Source: Paenibacillus sp. BIC5C1
GTDB taxonomy: Bacteria; Bacillota; Bacilli; Paenibacillales; Paenibacillaceae
Reading direction: 5' to 3'
NCBI RefSeq assembly: GCF_032399705.1
Contig: NZ_CP135922.1
Span: 682,001-746,000, forward strand
DNA: 64,000 nucleotides
Every line of letters starts with the position of its first letter. The first letter of the stretch is position 1. The notes beneath the pieces were generated by a model that had not been told where the DNA came from, searched no databases, and saw only the letters and a list, made by a program, of their open reading frames with translations. Positions 1 to 8,407 of this stretch are shown here, piece after piece. The position numbers and the translations under genes are program-made.

Positions 1-48
1 AGTTTGTTGACCGGTATCGTTCGCAAGTTATAACGATAACCAACTTTA

Positions 49-106
49 AGCATTTTGCATAATTAACAAATCGAGACAATCGGACGATATAAAAATGCAA
101 AATGCT
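49..106. repeat. Inverted copies of AGCATTTTGCAT
   Basis: AGCATTTTGCAT at 49-60 is repeated as its exact reverse complement at 95-106, with 34 bp between. The pair lies upstream of the first oxidoreductase gene. Related single or palindromic copies occur near 8247, 33542, 39057 and 49138. It may be a protein-binding site or a dispersed intergenic motif. The function is not known. Confidence 0.6.
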
Positions 107-128
107 TCGCCTCCCTTTTTTTACCCAT

Positions 129-149
129 ATATATAGATGTCTATGTATA
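129..149. promoter_or_regulatory. Possible ArsR operator, copy 1
   Basis: An imperfect palindrome centred on AGATGTCT lies 67-87 bp before the oxidoreductase start. Its 12-mer ATATATAGATGT recurs in opposite orientation at 1307-1319 before the luciferase-like gene. The two sites bracket the arsR gene at 891-1202, so they are candidate operators for it (inference). Confidence 0.35.
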
Positions 150-215
150 TTGCGAAGTACTATTCAAGATTTTTTGGCAGTGAAATTTAATATTAACCTG
201 GAGGGATTATTTCTA

Positions 216-797
216 ATGAAACATCTAATCGTATATGCTCACCCGCACACAGACAGCTTGAACCACGCCATTTTGAAAACCGCAGTGGAAACACTTGAGG
301 CTCAAGGCCATGAAGTTGTTGTACGCGATCTGTACGCACTTGGATTCCAGCCCGTATTGAGCGCTGTGGACACAGCGTCCATGCGTGCAGGACAAACGCC
401 GCAAGATATTGCAACCGAACAGAAATTTGTAGCGGAAGCAGAGGCCATTACCTTTATTTATCCCATCTGGTGGACAGGTCTTCCTGCCATCATGAAAGGG
501 TATGTCGATCGTGTATTCGCCTACGGTTTTGCTTATGCTTCCGGTGAAGCCGGCATTGAGAAGTTGCTGACAGGCAAAAAAGGTCTGATCATTAATACAC
601 ACGGCACGCCAAGTGAAATTTACGATCAAATCGGCATGACTGCCAGCATCAAAATGACTTCCGATATCGGTATCTTCGATTTTGTAGGTATTGAAGCGGT
701 AGATCACTTGCTCTTCGGTAGTATCGGTTATTTGAAGACATCGGCTTATCGGTCCATGCTGGAACAAGTAAAAGAAACGGTCAGCACCAAGTTCTAA
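216..797 (+). CDS. NAD(P)H-dependent quinone-type oxidoreductase (flavodoxin-like fold)
   Basis: This 193-residue protein belongs to the NQO/MdaB-like flavodoxin-fold oxidoreductases, which reduce quinones or similar substrates with NAD(P)H and bound flavin in the cytoplasm. The N-terminal strand KHLIVYAHPH followed by SLNHAI, and the segment FIYPIWWTGLPAIMKGYVDRVF, are hallmarks of the family. The start at 216 follows GGAGG at 201-205. An upstream in-frame ATG at 102 lacks a ribosome site and would add a non-homologous tail. An ArsR regulator and a flavin monooxygenase follow on the same strand, suggesting a small redox or xenobiotic response locus. The exact substrate cannot be told from sequence. 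Confidence 0.85.
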   Translation: MKHLIVYAHPHTDSLNHAILKTAVETLEAQGHEVVVRDLYALGFQPVLSAVDTASMRAGQTPQDIATEQKFVAEAEAITFIYPIWWTGLPAIMKGYVDRVFAYGFAYASGEAGIEKLLTGKKGLIINTHGTPSEIYDQIGMTASIKMTSDIGIFDFVGIEAVDHLLFGSIGYLKTSAYRSMLEQVKETVSTKF

Positions 798-824
798 ACG
801 TATACACATGTATTTATTGGCAGG

Positions 825-852
825 CCGGTTCGTTCGTCGAATCGGTCTGTTT
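825..852 (+). terminator. Weak hairpin after oxidoreductase
   Basis: CCGGTTCG at 825-832 pairs with CGAATCGG at 838-845 and is followed by a broken T-run. It is a possible but weak intrinsic terminator. Confidence 0.35.
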
Positions 853-890
853 GGTTTGCAAAATGAAAGAAAGGCGGTATAATCTTACCC

Positions 891-1202
891 ATGGAACCTA
901 TACTCATATTCAAAGCATTATCCAACGAGACACGTCGACAGATTCTGTTGTGGCTCAAAAACCCGGAGCAGCACTTTCCACCGCTGGAGTTATCCCAGCA
1001 TCCGGATGCGGGAAAAAACGGCATATGTGTTGGAACGATTCAGGTGAAGGCCGGACTGGCTCAATCCGTCATATCCAGCTATCTGCTGACCATGCTCAAA
1101 GCCGGGTTGCTGATCTCTGAGCGTAGGGGACAGTGGACGTATTATCGCCGCAACGAAGAAACCATTCGTCAATTTGCCGAGTACGTACAGCACGAGTTAT
1201 AA
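891..1202 (+). CDS. ArsR-family winged-helix transcriptional regulator
   Basis: This 103-residue protein is an ArsR/SmtB-type repressor. It opens with the typical helix PILIFKALSNETRRQILLWL, has a recognition-helix region AQSVISSYLLTMLKAGLL and a wing RRGQWTYYRRN. The inducer is unknown. It has a single Cys in GICVGTI and lacks the ELCVCDL metal motif, so a thiol or redox signal is possible. It sits between two flavin-type oxidoreductase genes. A 12-mer shared by both flanking promoter regions is a candidate operator. The ribosome site is a purine-rich GAAAGAAAGGCGG stretch. Confidence 0.85.
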   Translation: MEPILIFKALSNETRRQILLWLKNPEQHFPPLELSQHPDAGKNGICVGTIQVKAGLAQSVISSYLLTMLKAGLLISERRGQWTYYRRNEETIRQFAEYVQHEL

Positions 1203-1306
1203 GCCGGACGCCGAGACGGAAGCAAGAATGCAGGTGCAGGCGGGTATTCCGTCCGGATGTAAACGGCTTGAGGAGCAACTCTGCCACATCATTTTTTTGT
1301 GCTTTT

Positions 1307-1326
1307 ACATCTATATATCTGGATAT
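1307..1326. promoter_or_regulatory. Possible ArsR operator, copy 2
   Basis: ACATCTATATAT at 1307-1318 is the exact reverse complement of the 12-mer at 129-140. It lies about 40-60 bp before the luciferase-like gene. A role as operator of the neighbouring ArsR protein is inferred. Confidence 0.35.
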
Positions 1327-1366
1327 ACAAAAATAAAAATATAATCACAGAGGAGAACTTTCTATT

Positions 1367-2401
1367 ATGTCTACCGATAACACAGCTTCATCCCATAAAA
1401 AACATATTAACGACGTTAAATTGTCCATTCTGGATTTGGCTCCTGTCGTTGTAGGTGCCACGCCTGCGGATGCGCTTCGCAACAGTTTGGATCTTGCTCA
1501 GCACGCAGAGCGTTGGGGCTACCACCGTTACTGGGTAGCGGAACACCACAACATGCCAGGCATCGCTTCTTCCGCGACTTCGGTTGTCATTGGTTATCTT
1601 GCAGGTGGAACGAAGACCATTCGTCTCGGTTCAGGTGGCATCATGTTGCCTAACCATGCGCCGCTTGTGATTGCCGAGCAGTTTGGTACACTGGAATCCC
1701 TATATCCAGGCCGTATTGACCTTGGGCTGGGCCGTGCACCGGGGAGTGACCGTCGTACGTCTCTTGCTTTGCGTAAGGACCTGAACAGCGGTGAAGATTT
1801 CCCTGAATTGCTGGCTGAGCTTAGAGCATTCTTCGATGCTTCTGCTACATCGTATCACGCGCCTGTTCGCGCTGTACCCGGTGAAGGATTGAATATCCCG
1901 ATTTACTTGCTCGGCTCCAGTGATTTCAGTGCTCGTCTCGCCGGACAGCTGGGATTGCCGTTTGCTTTTGCCAGCCATTTCTCACCGGATTACACCCGGA
2001 TTGCACTTGAAACGTATCGGAGCAGCTTCCAGCCATCCGATCACTTGAAGGAACCCCATGTCATTGTGGGTGTAAATGCTGTCGTTGCAGATACTGATGA
2101 AGAAGCCGCATGGCTTGGTACAACGATGCAGCAGCAGTTCCTGAACATTATTCGTGGCACAACAGGTTTGGTGCAGCCACCAGCCGATATGGAAGGCAAA
2201 TGGACGGATCGTGAGAAAGCGGGTGTAGAGCAGACGCTGAAAGCAGCTGTGAACGGTTCTCCGGAGACCGTACGTGGCCAACTGGAATCATTTATTGCTC
2301 AGACCCAAGCGGATGAGTTAATTATTACGTCGATGATTTATGATCATCAGGCACGCTTACACTCGTATGAGCTGATCGCTCAACTGGCGGGAAAAGCATA
2401 A
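1367..2401 (+). CDS. Luciferase-like (LLM class) flavin-dependent oxidoreductase
   Basis: This 344-residue TIM-barrel protein belongs to the bacterial luciferase-like FMN-dependent monooxygenase family (YceB/YhbW group). Diagnostic segments are [19 protein letters not shown] (seen as [15 protein letters not shown]), [37 protein letters not shown] and [14 protein letters not shown]. It would act in the cytoplasm with reduced FMN from a partner reductase. AGAGGAGAA precedes the ATG. It is separated from arsR by 164 bp that hold the candidate operator. The substrate is unknown. B. subtilis relatives of this family are also uncharacterised monooxygenases. Confidence 0.88.
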   Translation: MSTDNTASSHKKHINDVKLSILDLAPVVVGATPADALRNSLDLAQHAERWGYHRYWVAEHHNMPGIASSATSVVIGYLAGGTKTIRLGSGGIMLPNHAPLVIAEQFGTLESLYPGRIDLGLGRAPGSDRRTSLALRKDLNSGEDFPELLAELRAFFDASATSYHAPVRAVPGEGLNIPIYLLGSSDFSARLAGQLGLPFAFASHFSPDYTRIALETYRSSFQPSDHLKEPHVIVGVNAVVADTDEEAAWLGTTMQQQFLNIIRGTTGLVQPPADMEGKWTDREKAGVEQTLKAAVNGSPETVRGQLESFIAQTQADELIITSMIYDHQARLHSYELIAQLAGKA

Positions 2402-2740
2402 ACGTAAGTTTAAGTAAAAGTATAAAGTAAAAGCTAAAGCGCAACATCCGACGTAATCATAGATGCGGATGCAGCTGACATATGAACGGTTGGCCTCTTC
2501 GGAGGCGAGCCGTTTTTTGGTAGGGATATTTTTCAAAGGAATCGTATGGGGCATAAGGTTCATTTTAGGGTAAAATGAACTTACCGCTCTAATTTGAAAC
2601 GGTTAAACAGCGCCATACGTATAAACTCAATGTGTTATACATATGTTGGCTTGTACAAGCAACTTTATGCGCAGTCAAGAAACATGCAGGTTTATAGCTT
2701 ATGCTTGGATAAAGGATACATAAGAGAGGAAGACACGCCT
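2402..2740. other. Gene-free stretch between LLM oxidoreductase and AI-2E transporter
   Basis: It holds the terminator at 2485-2517 and presumably the promoter of the next gene. An open frame runs upstream of the next gene from 2594, but it has no ribosome site and does not resemble the family. I see no other feature. Confidence 0.6.
2485..2517 (+). terminator. Intrinsic terminator after LLM oxidoreductase
   Basis: AACGG..GGCCTC and GGAGGC..CCGTT form a near-perfect stem with a three-base loop, followed by TTTTTT. Confidence 0.8.
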
Positions 2741-3901
2741 ATGGAGCAACCCGAGCAACCCCGCATTTGGCCGGATCGGTTTAAACGATTTTTTTTGAAT
2801 AATAAGTTTGTCCTTTTTCTGTTAATTCTGCTGCTGGTAGGACTGAACGTGATGGTTCTTACCAAAGTATCCTTTGTTTTGCACCCGCTCGCGGTGCTGA
2901 TCAAGACGATTGTGCTGCCGATTATTCTGTCGGGTATCCTCTATTACCTGTTGAATCCGATTGTGGATGTGATGGAACGATGGAAGATCAAGCGCGGCTG
3001 GTCCATTTTGATTTTATATCTTGCTATCGGAGGTATTCTGACAGTTGTCGTGCTGGCGGTCATTCCGGTCGTACGCAACCAGATCATGGGGCTGATCGAA
3101 AATTTCCCAACATACAGTGAGACGGTAAAGCATCAGTTTGAGGAACTTACGGGCAGCCAGCTGTTCAGTCAGTTCCAGGAAACGGTGAATCTGAATTCTC
3201 AGGACTGGTGGGGCACGATTTCCCAGAAAGCCACTGAAATTTTGAACTCGACCTGGACCAAATTGGGCGGATTCCTCGGCGCGTTCACCGAGACGGTACT
3301 GTCCATTGTAACCGTTCCGTTTATTCTGTTCTATCTGCTGAAAGACGGAAAGAAACTTCCGTCCAAAATTTTGTCTTTCCTGCCAATCAAGAGCCGTACA
3401 GGTGCAATGCATGTGCTGGAAGATATCAATCACCAGATCAGTTCGTTCATTCGTGGACAGATTATTGTCAGCTTCTGCATCGGTATTCTGCTCTACATCG
3501 GGTATATGATTATTGGTCTGGACTATGCGCTGATTCTTGCGATTATCGCATCGTTCACGAGTGTTGTACCGTACCTCGGACCTGCAATCGCGATTACGCC
3601 TGCGTTGATCGTGGCGCTGGTGACTTCCCCGGTGATGTTGCTGAAGATGGTAGCGGTGTGGACGATCGTGCAATTAATTGAGGGTAAATTCATCTCACCT
3701 CAGATTATGGGCAAAACGCTCAAGATTCACCCGATCACGATTATCTTTGTCATTCTGACATCAGGTAATCTGTTCGGTGTAGTGGGCATTCTGTTAGCCG
3801 TTCCGGGATACGCGGTGCTGAAAGTGTGTGTGTCGCATATCTTCAACTGGTTCAAGGAAAGATCCGGCCTGTATGATCCGAACAATAACAATCTACTGTA
3901 A
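2741..3901 (+). CDS. AI-2E transporter-family (PerM/YdbI-like) membrane protein
   Basis: This 386-residue polytopic protein belongs to the AI-2E exporter/UPF0118 family. A first hydrophobic hairpin follows the basic N-terminus, then a second near [32 protein letters not shown]. The latter carries the family signature PYLGP, and [12 protein letters not shown] lies after it. A cytoplasmic or peripheral domain lies between. Family members export small molecules, and the AI-2 link is known for only a few. The ATG at 2741 follows AGAGAGGAAG. An in-frame codon 147 bp upstream is poorly supported. It appears monocistronic and ends at a terminator shared with arsR. Confidence 0.88.
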   Translation: MEQPEQPRIWPDRFKRFFLNNKFVLFLLILLLVGLNVMVLTKVSFVLHPLAVLIKTIVLPIILSGILYYLLNPIVDVMERWKIKRGWSILILYLAIGGILTVVVLAVIPVVRNQIMGLIENFPTYSETVKHQFEELTGSQLFSQFQETVNLNSQDWWGTISQKATEILNSTWTKLGGFLGAFTETVLSIVTVPFILFYLLKDGKKLPSKILSFLPIKSRTGAMHVLEDINHQISSFIRGQIIVSFCIGILLYIGYMIIGLDYALILAIIASFTSVVPYLGPAIAITPALIVALVTSPVMLLKMVAVWTIVQLIEGKFISPQIMGKTLKIHPITIIFVILTSGNLFGVVGILLAVPGYAVLKVCVSHIFNWFKERSGLYDPNNNNLL

Positions 3902-3969
3902 CTGGAGCGGGCATATCCGTAAGCTAGATCCATGATAAACTTCTTTTTTTGGCAAAACGGTGCCCTTAT

Positions 3970-4021
3970 ACAACAGAACCCCCGTCCATCGGCTAACAGC
4001 CGAGAGGCGGGGGTTCTGTTG
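3970..4021. terminator. Bidirectional terminator between convergent genes
   Basis: AACAGAACCCCCG and CGGGGGTTCTGTT arms flank a loop of about 25 bases between the AI-2E transporter gene (+) and the arsR gene (-). Confidence 0.75.
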
Positions 4022-4042
4022 GTTGAACAGGCAGGCTAATGC

Positions 4043-4414
4043 CTAGCCATGTTTAATATGCTGAAGCGTCTGCAGGAAGATCTGCTCAATGTGTACATCA
4101 TCCAGAGAATAATACACGGTCTTGCCTTCTTTGCGCCGCTTGACAATCCGCATGTTGCGGAGTGACCGCAGCTGGTGCGAAATGGCCGACTGTCCCATAT
4201 CGAGCAGCACCGTCAGATCGTGCACACATAATTCCTTCTGCAACAGCGCATCAATAATACGAAGCCGTGTCGGGTCGCTGAAAGCCTTGAACCAATCAGC
4301 CATCTCGGAAGAGGTCTCGCGATCCATGAGAGAAGCACGAATGGTTTGCATATCAGCCTCTGTTCCAGAGCAGGCTGCGTCGCATTCGGCTGGAGCTTTA
4401 ACCGGTTGTTCCAT
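4043..4414 (-). CDS. ArsR/SmtB-family metal-sensing repressor (CadC/CzrA-like)
   Basis: This 123-residue repressor has the sequence FSDPTRLRIIDALL, then ELCVHDLTVLLDMGQSAISHQLRSLR as the sensing and recognition region, and the wing RRKEGKTVYYSLDD. It ends with H-rich DDVHIEQIFLQTLQHIKH. The alpha-5 motif DxHxxxxxxxxxxHxxH fits the Zn sites of CzrA and SmtB. An N-terminal pair of Cys (CDAAC) recalls CadC. It is divergent from the P1B-type ATPase gene, whose promoter carries a CzrA-like palindrome. It therefore probably represses the pump until Zn, Cd or Pb is in excess. The ribosome site is AGGTGGTGATAGGAA. Confidence 0.9.
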   Translation of the reverse strand: MEQPVKAPAECDAACSGTEADMQTIRASLMDRETSSEMADWFKAFSDPTRLRIIDALLQKELCVHDLTVLLDMGQSAISHQLRSLRNMRIVKRRKEGKTVYYSLDDVHIEQIFLQTLQHIKHG

Positions 4415-4447
4415 TTCCTATCACCACCTATATTAACTCAACCTTTG

Positions 4448-4459
4448 ATTTGATCAAAT
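4448..4459. promoter_or_regulatory. Palindrome ATTTGATCAAAT upstream of arsR
   Basis: This perfect 12-bp palindrome lies 34-45 bp before the arsR start codon, in the divergent promoter region. It may be an autoregulatory site. It does not match the CzrA-type site closely. Confidence 0.3.
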
Positions 4460-4548
4460 GTTCTTCGATAAGCCTATTATATCCAAAAAACGTCTAAAGC
4501 GAAATGATTACTATTAGCATATTCTGTATGAAAAATCAACTGGAATTG

Positions 4549-4578
4549 TTGACACTCATGTTTAAGCGTGCATATAAT
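4549..4578 (+). promoter_or_regulatory. Sigma-A promoter of the metal ATPase gene
   Basis: TTGACA (4549-4554) and TATAAT (4573-4578) are both consensus, with an 18-bp spacer. Transcription would start near 4585, giving a leader of about 95 nt. Confidence 0.8.
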
Positions 4579-4592
4579 AGGGGTAACAAAAC

Positions 4593-4612
4593 ATATGAAT
4601 GATTGCTCATAT
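4593..4612. promoter_or_regulatory. CzrA/SmtB-type operator
   Basis: ATATGAA-N6-CTCATAT has one mismatch to the ArsR/SmtB-family operator core ATATGAA-N6-TTCATAT. It lies just downstream of the predicted transcription start of the ATPase gene, so bound repressor would block initiation or clearance. Confidence 0.65.
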
Positions 4613-4678
4613 ATTGATTGTAAGATCAAAAACATTACGGATAATTTTGTTTTACGTACTGCAAAGGGGAGAGTTCAC

Positions 4679-7081
4679 ATGGGAACCGGACAGGAACAGG
4701 TGAAAAGGGAACTGCTGCTGGATGGATTGGATTGCGCGAACTGCGCATTGAAGATTGAGAATGGCGTCAAAAAAATTAAAGGCATTACCGATTGCTCAGT
4801 CAATTTTGTGACCAAAACCTTATCCATGCACACCACATCCGATATGGATGAGCAGGTCGTGGAAGAAGCGAAGCGCAAAGTGCTTCGGCTGGAGCCGCAT
4901 ATTCGTATTTCGGAAAAAGGTAAATCATCACAAGGCAGTCGTGGTTCTGCTGATTCAATAAACCACACTAATGATAATATGCACGCCCATGCAGGTAGCG
5001 GGGCTAACACTCATGGGCATACTCCGAGTGGACACGAGCATACGGGTCATAACCATAGCCATCAATCTGGACCGCATGCTCATGATCATGCAGAAGACCA
5101 CGCCAATCAACACAGCGTCCAAGGACATACGCATGATCATGGAAGTCATGCCGGACATGATCACGGTCATGCAGATGGTCACGATCATGACGCGCATGCC
5201 GGACACTCACATGAACATGGCGCTGGGCAGACGAAGGTGTTGCTGGCACGTCTGGCGGCTGGATCTTTTCTGGTGGCAGCCGCGATCTGGTCTCCGCTGG
5301 AAGGATGGGCACAGCTTGCACTCTATGTTGTTGCTTATCTGATTGCAGGGGGAGATATCGTTCTCCAAGCGTTCAAAAATATAATTCGCGGTCAGGTATT
5401 CGATGAATACTTCCTGATGTCTGTCGCTACCATCGGTGCTTTTGCCATTGGCCAATATCCCGAAGGTGTTGCGGTCATGCTCTTCTATCAGCTCGGTGAG
5501 CTGTTTCAGGGGCTGGCGGTTAATCGCTCAAGGAAGTCGATCCAGTCGCTTATGGATATTCGCCCGGACTATGCCAACATGCTGATTGGCGCGGGAGAAG
5601 AGACCAAGCGAGTGTCGCCGGACGAGGTACGTATTGGAGATCGAATCGTGGTTAAAGCGGGTGAGCGAGTACCCCTGGACGGAATCGTTAAGGCAGGTCG
5701 TTCCATGGTGGATACTTCGGCTCTGACAGGTGAGTCCGTTCCGCGTGAATTAGAACCCGGTAGTGATGTACTGAGTGGATTTGTGAACAAAAACGGGATG
5801 TTAACGATTGAAGTAACAAAAACTTTTGGTGAATCCACAGTATCCAAAATTTTGGACCTGGTGCAGAATGCGAGCAGCCGCAAAGCCAAAACAGAACATT
5901 TTATTAGCAAATTCGCCCGTTATTATACACCGGTTGTCGTCATTCTCGCCGCGTTAATTGCACTCGTTCCGCCGCTGGTGCTCAGTGGTGCAACATTCGC
6001 CGATTGGATTTATCGTGCACTGGTCTTCCTCGTGATCTCTTGTCCATGTGCGCTGGTCGTTTCAATTCCGCTTGGTTTCTTTGGCGGCATCGGAGCTGCA
6101 TCACGTAACGGTATACTCATCAAAGGAAGCAACTACCTTGAAGCATTGAACGATGTCAAAGTCGTTGTTTTCGATAAAACGGGTACACTAACCAAAGGTG
6201 TTTTCAAAGTAACAGCCATTCGCCCTGAAGGCGGGCATACGAAAGATGAATTGATGGAGCTTGCTGCCATTGCCGAGGCCCATTCCAATCATCCGATTGC
6301 TGAATCCATTCGCGCAGCCTGGGCAAAAGATATTCGGACCCAGGGCGTGGATGATTACGATGAGGTTGCAGGGCATGGCATCAAGGTCAGTGTGGATGGA
6401 CGTAAAGTACTTGCGGGTAACGCCAAATTGATGGAACAGGCAGGGATCTCCTACACGACTCCGCAAACCGTGGGTACGGTGGTGCATGTTGCCGAATCGG
6501 GTTCATACGTCGGTCATCTGATCATTGCCGATGAGGTGAAGGATGATGCAGCAGCAGCCATTCAGGCACTCAAGAAGCTCGGTATCCGCAAAACGGTAAT
6601 GCTGACCGGGGATGCCAAGGCTGTAGGTGAAGCTGTAGGGCGTGAGCTGGGTGTCGATGAAGTATACGCTGAGCTGTTGCCACAGCATAAAGTCGAACAG
6701 CTGGAGCGTCTCGAAGCTGCCAAATCGCCGAAGGAGAAAATGGTGTTTGTCGGTGATGGCATTAATGATACACCGGTGCTGGCGCGCGCCGATGTTGGTG
6801 TAGCGATGGGGGGACTTGGTTCGGATGCCGCAATTGAAGCGGCAGACGTTGTCATCATGACGGATGAACCATCCAGACTGGCAAGTGCGATCCGGATTGC
6901 AAAACGGACACGAACCATTGTCTGGCAAAATATCGGTTTTGCGTTGGGTGTCAAAGCGATCTTCCTGCTGCTGGGTGTGTTCGGAATCGCAACCATGTGG
7001 GAAGCGGTCTTCTCTGATGTTGGGGTGACCGTGCTGGCTGTCCTGAACGCCATGCGTGTACTGCGAGTGAAGGATATCTAA
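4679..7081 (+). CDS. zntA: Zn/Cd/Pb-translocating P1B-type ATPase with His-rich N-terminus
   Basis: This 800-residue pump exports divalent heavy metals at the expense of ATP. In order it has an HMA domain with LDCANC (about residues 16-21), a His-rich segment of about 28 His (residues 95-181), and the transmembrane set. Key motifs are TGES in the actuator domain, CPC in SCPCALV, DKTGTLT as the phosphorylation site, HP in SNHPIAES, and GDGINDTP. The final helix carries SDVGVT, typical of the Zn/Cd/Pb subgroup. The ATG at 4679 follows AGGGGAGAG. The longer open frame would start inside the promoter. Regulation is probably by the divergent ArsR repressor. The His-rich stretch is longer than in ordinary CadA/ZntA. 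Confidence 0.93.
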   Translation: MGTGQEQVKRELLLDGLDCANCALKIENGVKKIKGITDCSVNFVTKTLSMHTTSDMDEQVVEEAKRKVLRLEPHIRISEKGKSSQGSRGSADSINHTNDNMHAHAGSGANTHGHTPSGHEHTGHNHSHQSGPHAHDHAEDHANQHSVQGHTHDHGSHAGHDHGHADGHDHDAHAGHSHEHGAGQTKVLLARLAAGSFLVAAAIWSPLEGWAQLALYVVAYLIAGGDIVLQAFKNIIRGQVFDEYFLMSVATIGAFAIGQYPEGVAVMLFYQLGELFQGLAVNRSRKSIQSLMDIRPDYANMLIGAGEETKRVSPDEVRIGDRIVVKAGERVPLDGIVKAGRSMVDTSALTGESVPRELEPGSDVLSGFVNKNGMLTIEVTKTFGESTVSKILDLVQNASSRKAKTEHFISKFARYYTPVVVILAALIALVPPLVLSGATFADWIYRALVFLVISCPCALVVSIPLGFFGGIGAASRNGILIKGSNYLEALNDVKVVVFDKTGTLTKGVFKVTAIRPEGGHTKDELMELAAIAEAHSNHPIAESIRAAWAKDIRTQGVDDYDEVAGHGIKVSVDGRKVLAGNAKLMEQAGISYTTPQTVGTVVHVAESGSYVGHLIIADEVKDDAAAAIQALKKLGIRKTVMLTGDAKAVGEAVGRELGVDEVYAELLPQHKVEQLERLEAAKSPKEKMVFVGDGINDTPVLARADVGVAMGGLGSDAAIEAADVVIMTDEPSRLASAIRIAKRTRTIVWQNIGFALGVKAIFLLLGVFGIATMWEAVFSDVGVTVLAVLNAMRVLRVKDI

Positions 7082-7100
7082 GTTTTACGAAACGATCCGG

Positions 7101-7134
7101 ACGGCTCTTCGTATATACGTAGAGCCGTTTTTTT
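7101..7134 (+). terminator. Intrinsic terminator after metal ATPase
   Basis: ACGGCTCT (7101-7108) pairs with AGAGCCGT (7121-7128) and is followed by a seven-T run. Confidence 0.85.
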
Positions 7135-7181
7135 GTTTTAATATCTGTGGTGTATTTTTAATGGAGTTAGGGGAGGACATT

Positions 7182-7541
7182 GTGGCAGGAGCAATTGTTG
7201 GGATTATATGCGGAGTGTGCTATTTCATTCTGGGATTAATGGTGTACAAAAAGCCGCCGAAAAGGATTAATGGCATATATGGTTATCGTACTCCGCGAGC
7301 AATGAGTAATCCGGAATTATGGGAAGAAGCACAACGATATAGCGCCAATCTGATGATGCAGTTTGGTGTGATTATTACGGTATTTGGCATAATCGGTTTT
7401 TGGCTTACGGATGTACGAGCTTTGGTTCTAAGTCTTGTGGCTACAGGATTCTATACATTCAGGCTGTTTACCAGAGTCGAAGGCCGTTTGAAGCAAATGC
7501 AGCGTGTCCAGCAACAGGAACAGAAGGAGCAAGGCGCGTAG
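7182..7541 (+). CDS. SdpI-family small membrane protein
   Basis: This protein of about 119 residues has three hydrophobic segments. It carries the family signature NGIYGYRTPRAMSNPELWEEAQ between helices 1 and 2 (read in pieces GYRTPRAM and NPELWEEAQ). That motif is found in the SdpI immunity/signalling family of Firmicutes. SdpI of B. subtilis protects against the SdpC toxin, but most homologues have unknown roles. I chose GTG at 7182 because AGGGGAGG ends five bases before it. The in-frame ATG at 7161 has no ribosome site. There is no toxin gene beside it, and it is flanked by two terminators. Confidence 0.78.
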   Translation: MAGAIVGIICGVCYFILGLMVYKKPPKRINGIYGYRTPRAMSNPELWEEAQRYSANLMMQFGVIITVFGIIGFWLTDVRALVLSLVATGFYTFRLFTRVEGRLKQMQRVQQQEQKEQGA

Positions 7542-7569
7542 AGTAGGCTGTGAAATCGCAACTGAACGA

Positions 7570-7596
7570 AGATCCGCTCGCGCGGATCTTTTTTTG
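7570..7596 (+). terminator. Intrinsic terminator after SdpI-family gene
   Basis: AGATCCGC and GCGGATCT are separated by a short loop and followed by a T-run. Confidence 0.85.
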
Positions 7597-7715
7597 TATT
7601 TTATAGAGGTGGAGGACAATAGAATACTACTTTTAACAACGAGTTTTAAATGTTTACACTGAAATATTCTATCCATGTTTGAGACATACTATATATTCGA
7701 TCTTAAAATCTAACG

Positions 7716-7744
7716 TTGACGTTAACGTTAATAGTATATATAAT
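7716..7744 (+). promoter_or_regulatory. Promoter with overlapping palindrome, MerR gene
   Basis: TTGACG (7716-7721) and TATAAT (7739-7744) are 17 bp apart. The near-palindrome TTGACGTTAACGTTAA (7716-7731) overlaps the -35 box and spacer. That is a typical place for autoregulation by a MerR protein. Confidence 0.6.
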
Positions 7745-7790
7745 TATGTACATAACATTATAGACATATAATTAAAGTGAGGTGAAGGAA

Positions 7791-8231
7791 ATGAGTTTAT
7801 ATAAAATCGATGACGTAGCCAAGGAATGTGGTTTGACCAAGCGGACCATTCGGTATTACGAGGAGATCGGTGTGATGCCTTCACCTCAGCGGACGGACGG
7901 TGGCACACGATTATACACCCGGGAAGATATCGATTATCTCAAAAAGGTGGTTAGGGCCAAGGAAGTGCTTGGTTTCTCGCTTCAGGAGCTGCATACCTAT
8001 GTGGCAACGGCGGATGCGCTGAACGAACAGCGTTTTGACTACCAGCAGACCACTGAAGTGATAGAACGAATTGAGAAGCTCACCAAGATGGAAACGACGT
8101 TGGATGACCAACTGCAACTGATCGAGCAGAAACTTCAGAGCATTCATGCCGTGCAGGAGGAACTTGAGGAATTGCGTGAACGGGTTCAGAACGGCATTCG
8201 ACGATTAGAAGGGCTCGAGAACGACACATAA
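7791..8231 (+). CDS. MerR-family regulator (YfmP-like)
   Basis: This 146-residue MerR protein has YKIDDVAKECGLTKRTIRYYEEIGVM as its DNA-binding helix-turn-helix and wing (read as VAKECGLTKRTIRYYEEIG), then RLYTREDIDYLKKV. A coiled-coil dimerisation segment follows. It lacks a Cys-rich metal loop, so it is not a metal sensor. It precedes an MFS pump, the same order as B. subtilis yfmP-yfmO, where YfmP controls the pump. The ATG at 7791 follows AGGTGAAGG. A palindrome in its own promoter suggests autoregulation. Confidence 0.85.
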   Translation: MSLYKIDDVAKECGLTKRTIRYYEEIGVMPSPQRTDGGTRLYTREDIDYLKKVVRAKEVLGFSLQELHTYVATADALNEQRFDYQQTTEVIERIEKLTKMETTLDDQLQLIEQKLQSIHAVQEELEELRERVQNGIRRLEGLENDT

Positions 8232-8246
8232 CTGATGAATGCATCG

Positions 8247-8264
8247 AATTATGAAAAATGCTGA
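8247..8264. repeat. Copy of dispersed motif AATTATGCAAAATGCTGA
   Basis: AATTATGAAAAATGCTGA has a single mismatch to the copy upstream of sodA (read on its coding strand). It lies between the MerR and MFS genes. Confidence 0.5.
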
Positions 8265-8407
8265 ATGAGTATTCCACGATAAGCACCGGGAGAACCGGTG
8301 TCATTTGTGCCGTTTTCTTTCCTATATTTCTGAAAATAAAAATGAGAATTTCATTGTTTTTCATCATTTTTTTCACAACATAAATCATGAACCAGGAGGA
8401 ATCACGT

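Noticed and set aside
4960..5220. CAT/CAC-rich stretch considered as a simple repeat or frameshifted region
   Set aside because: It stays in frame with the ATPase and encodes the His-rich metal-binding segment.
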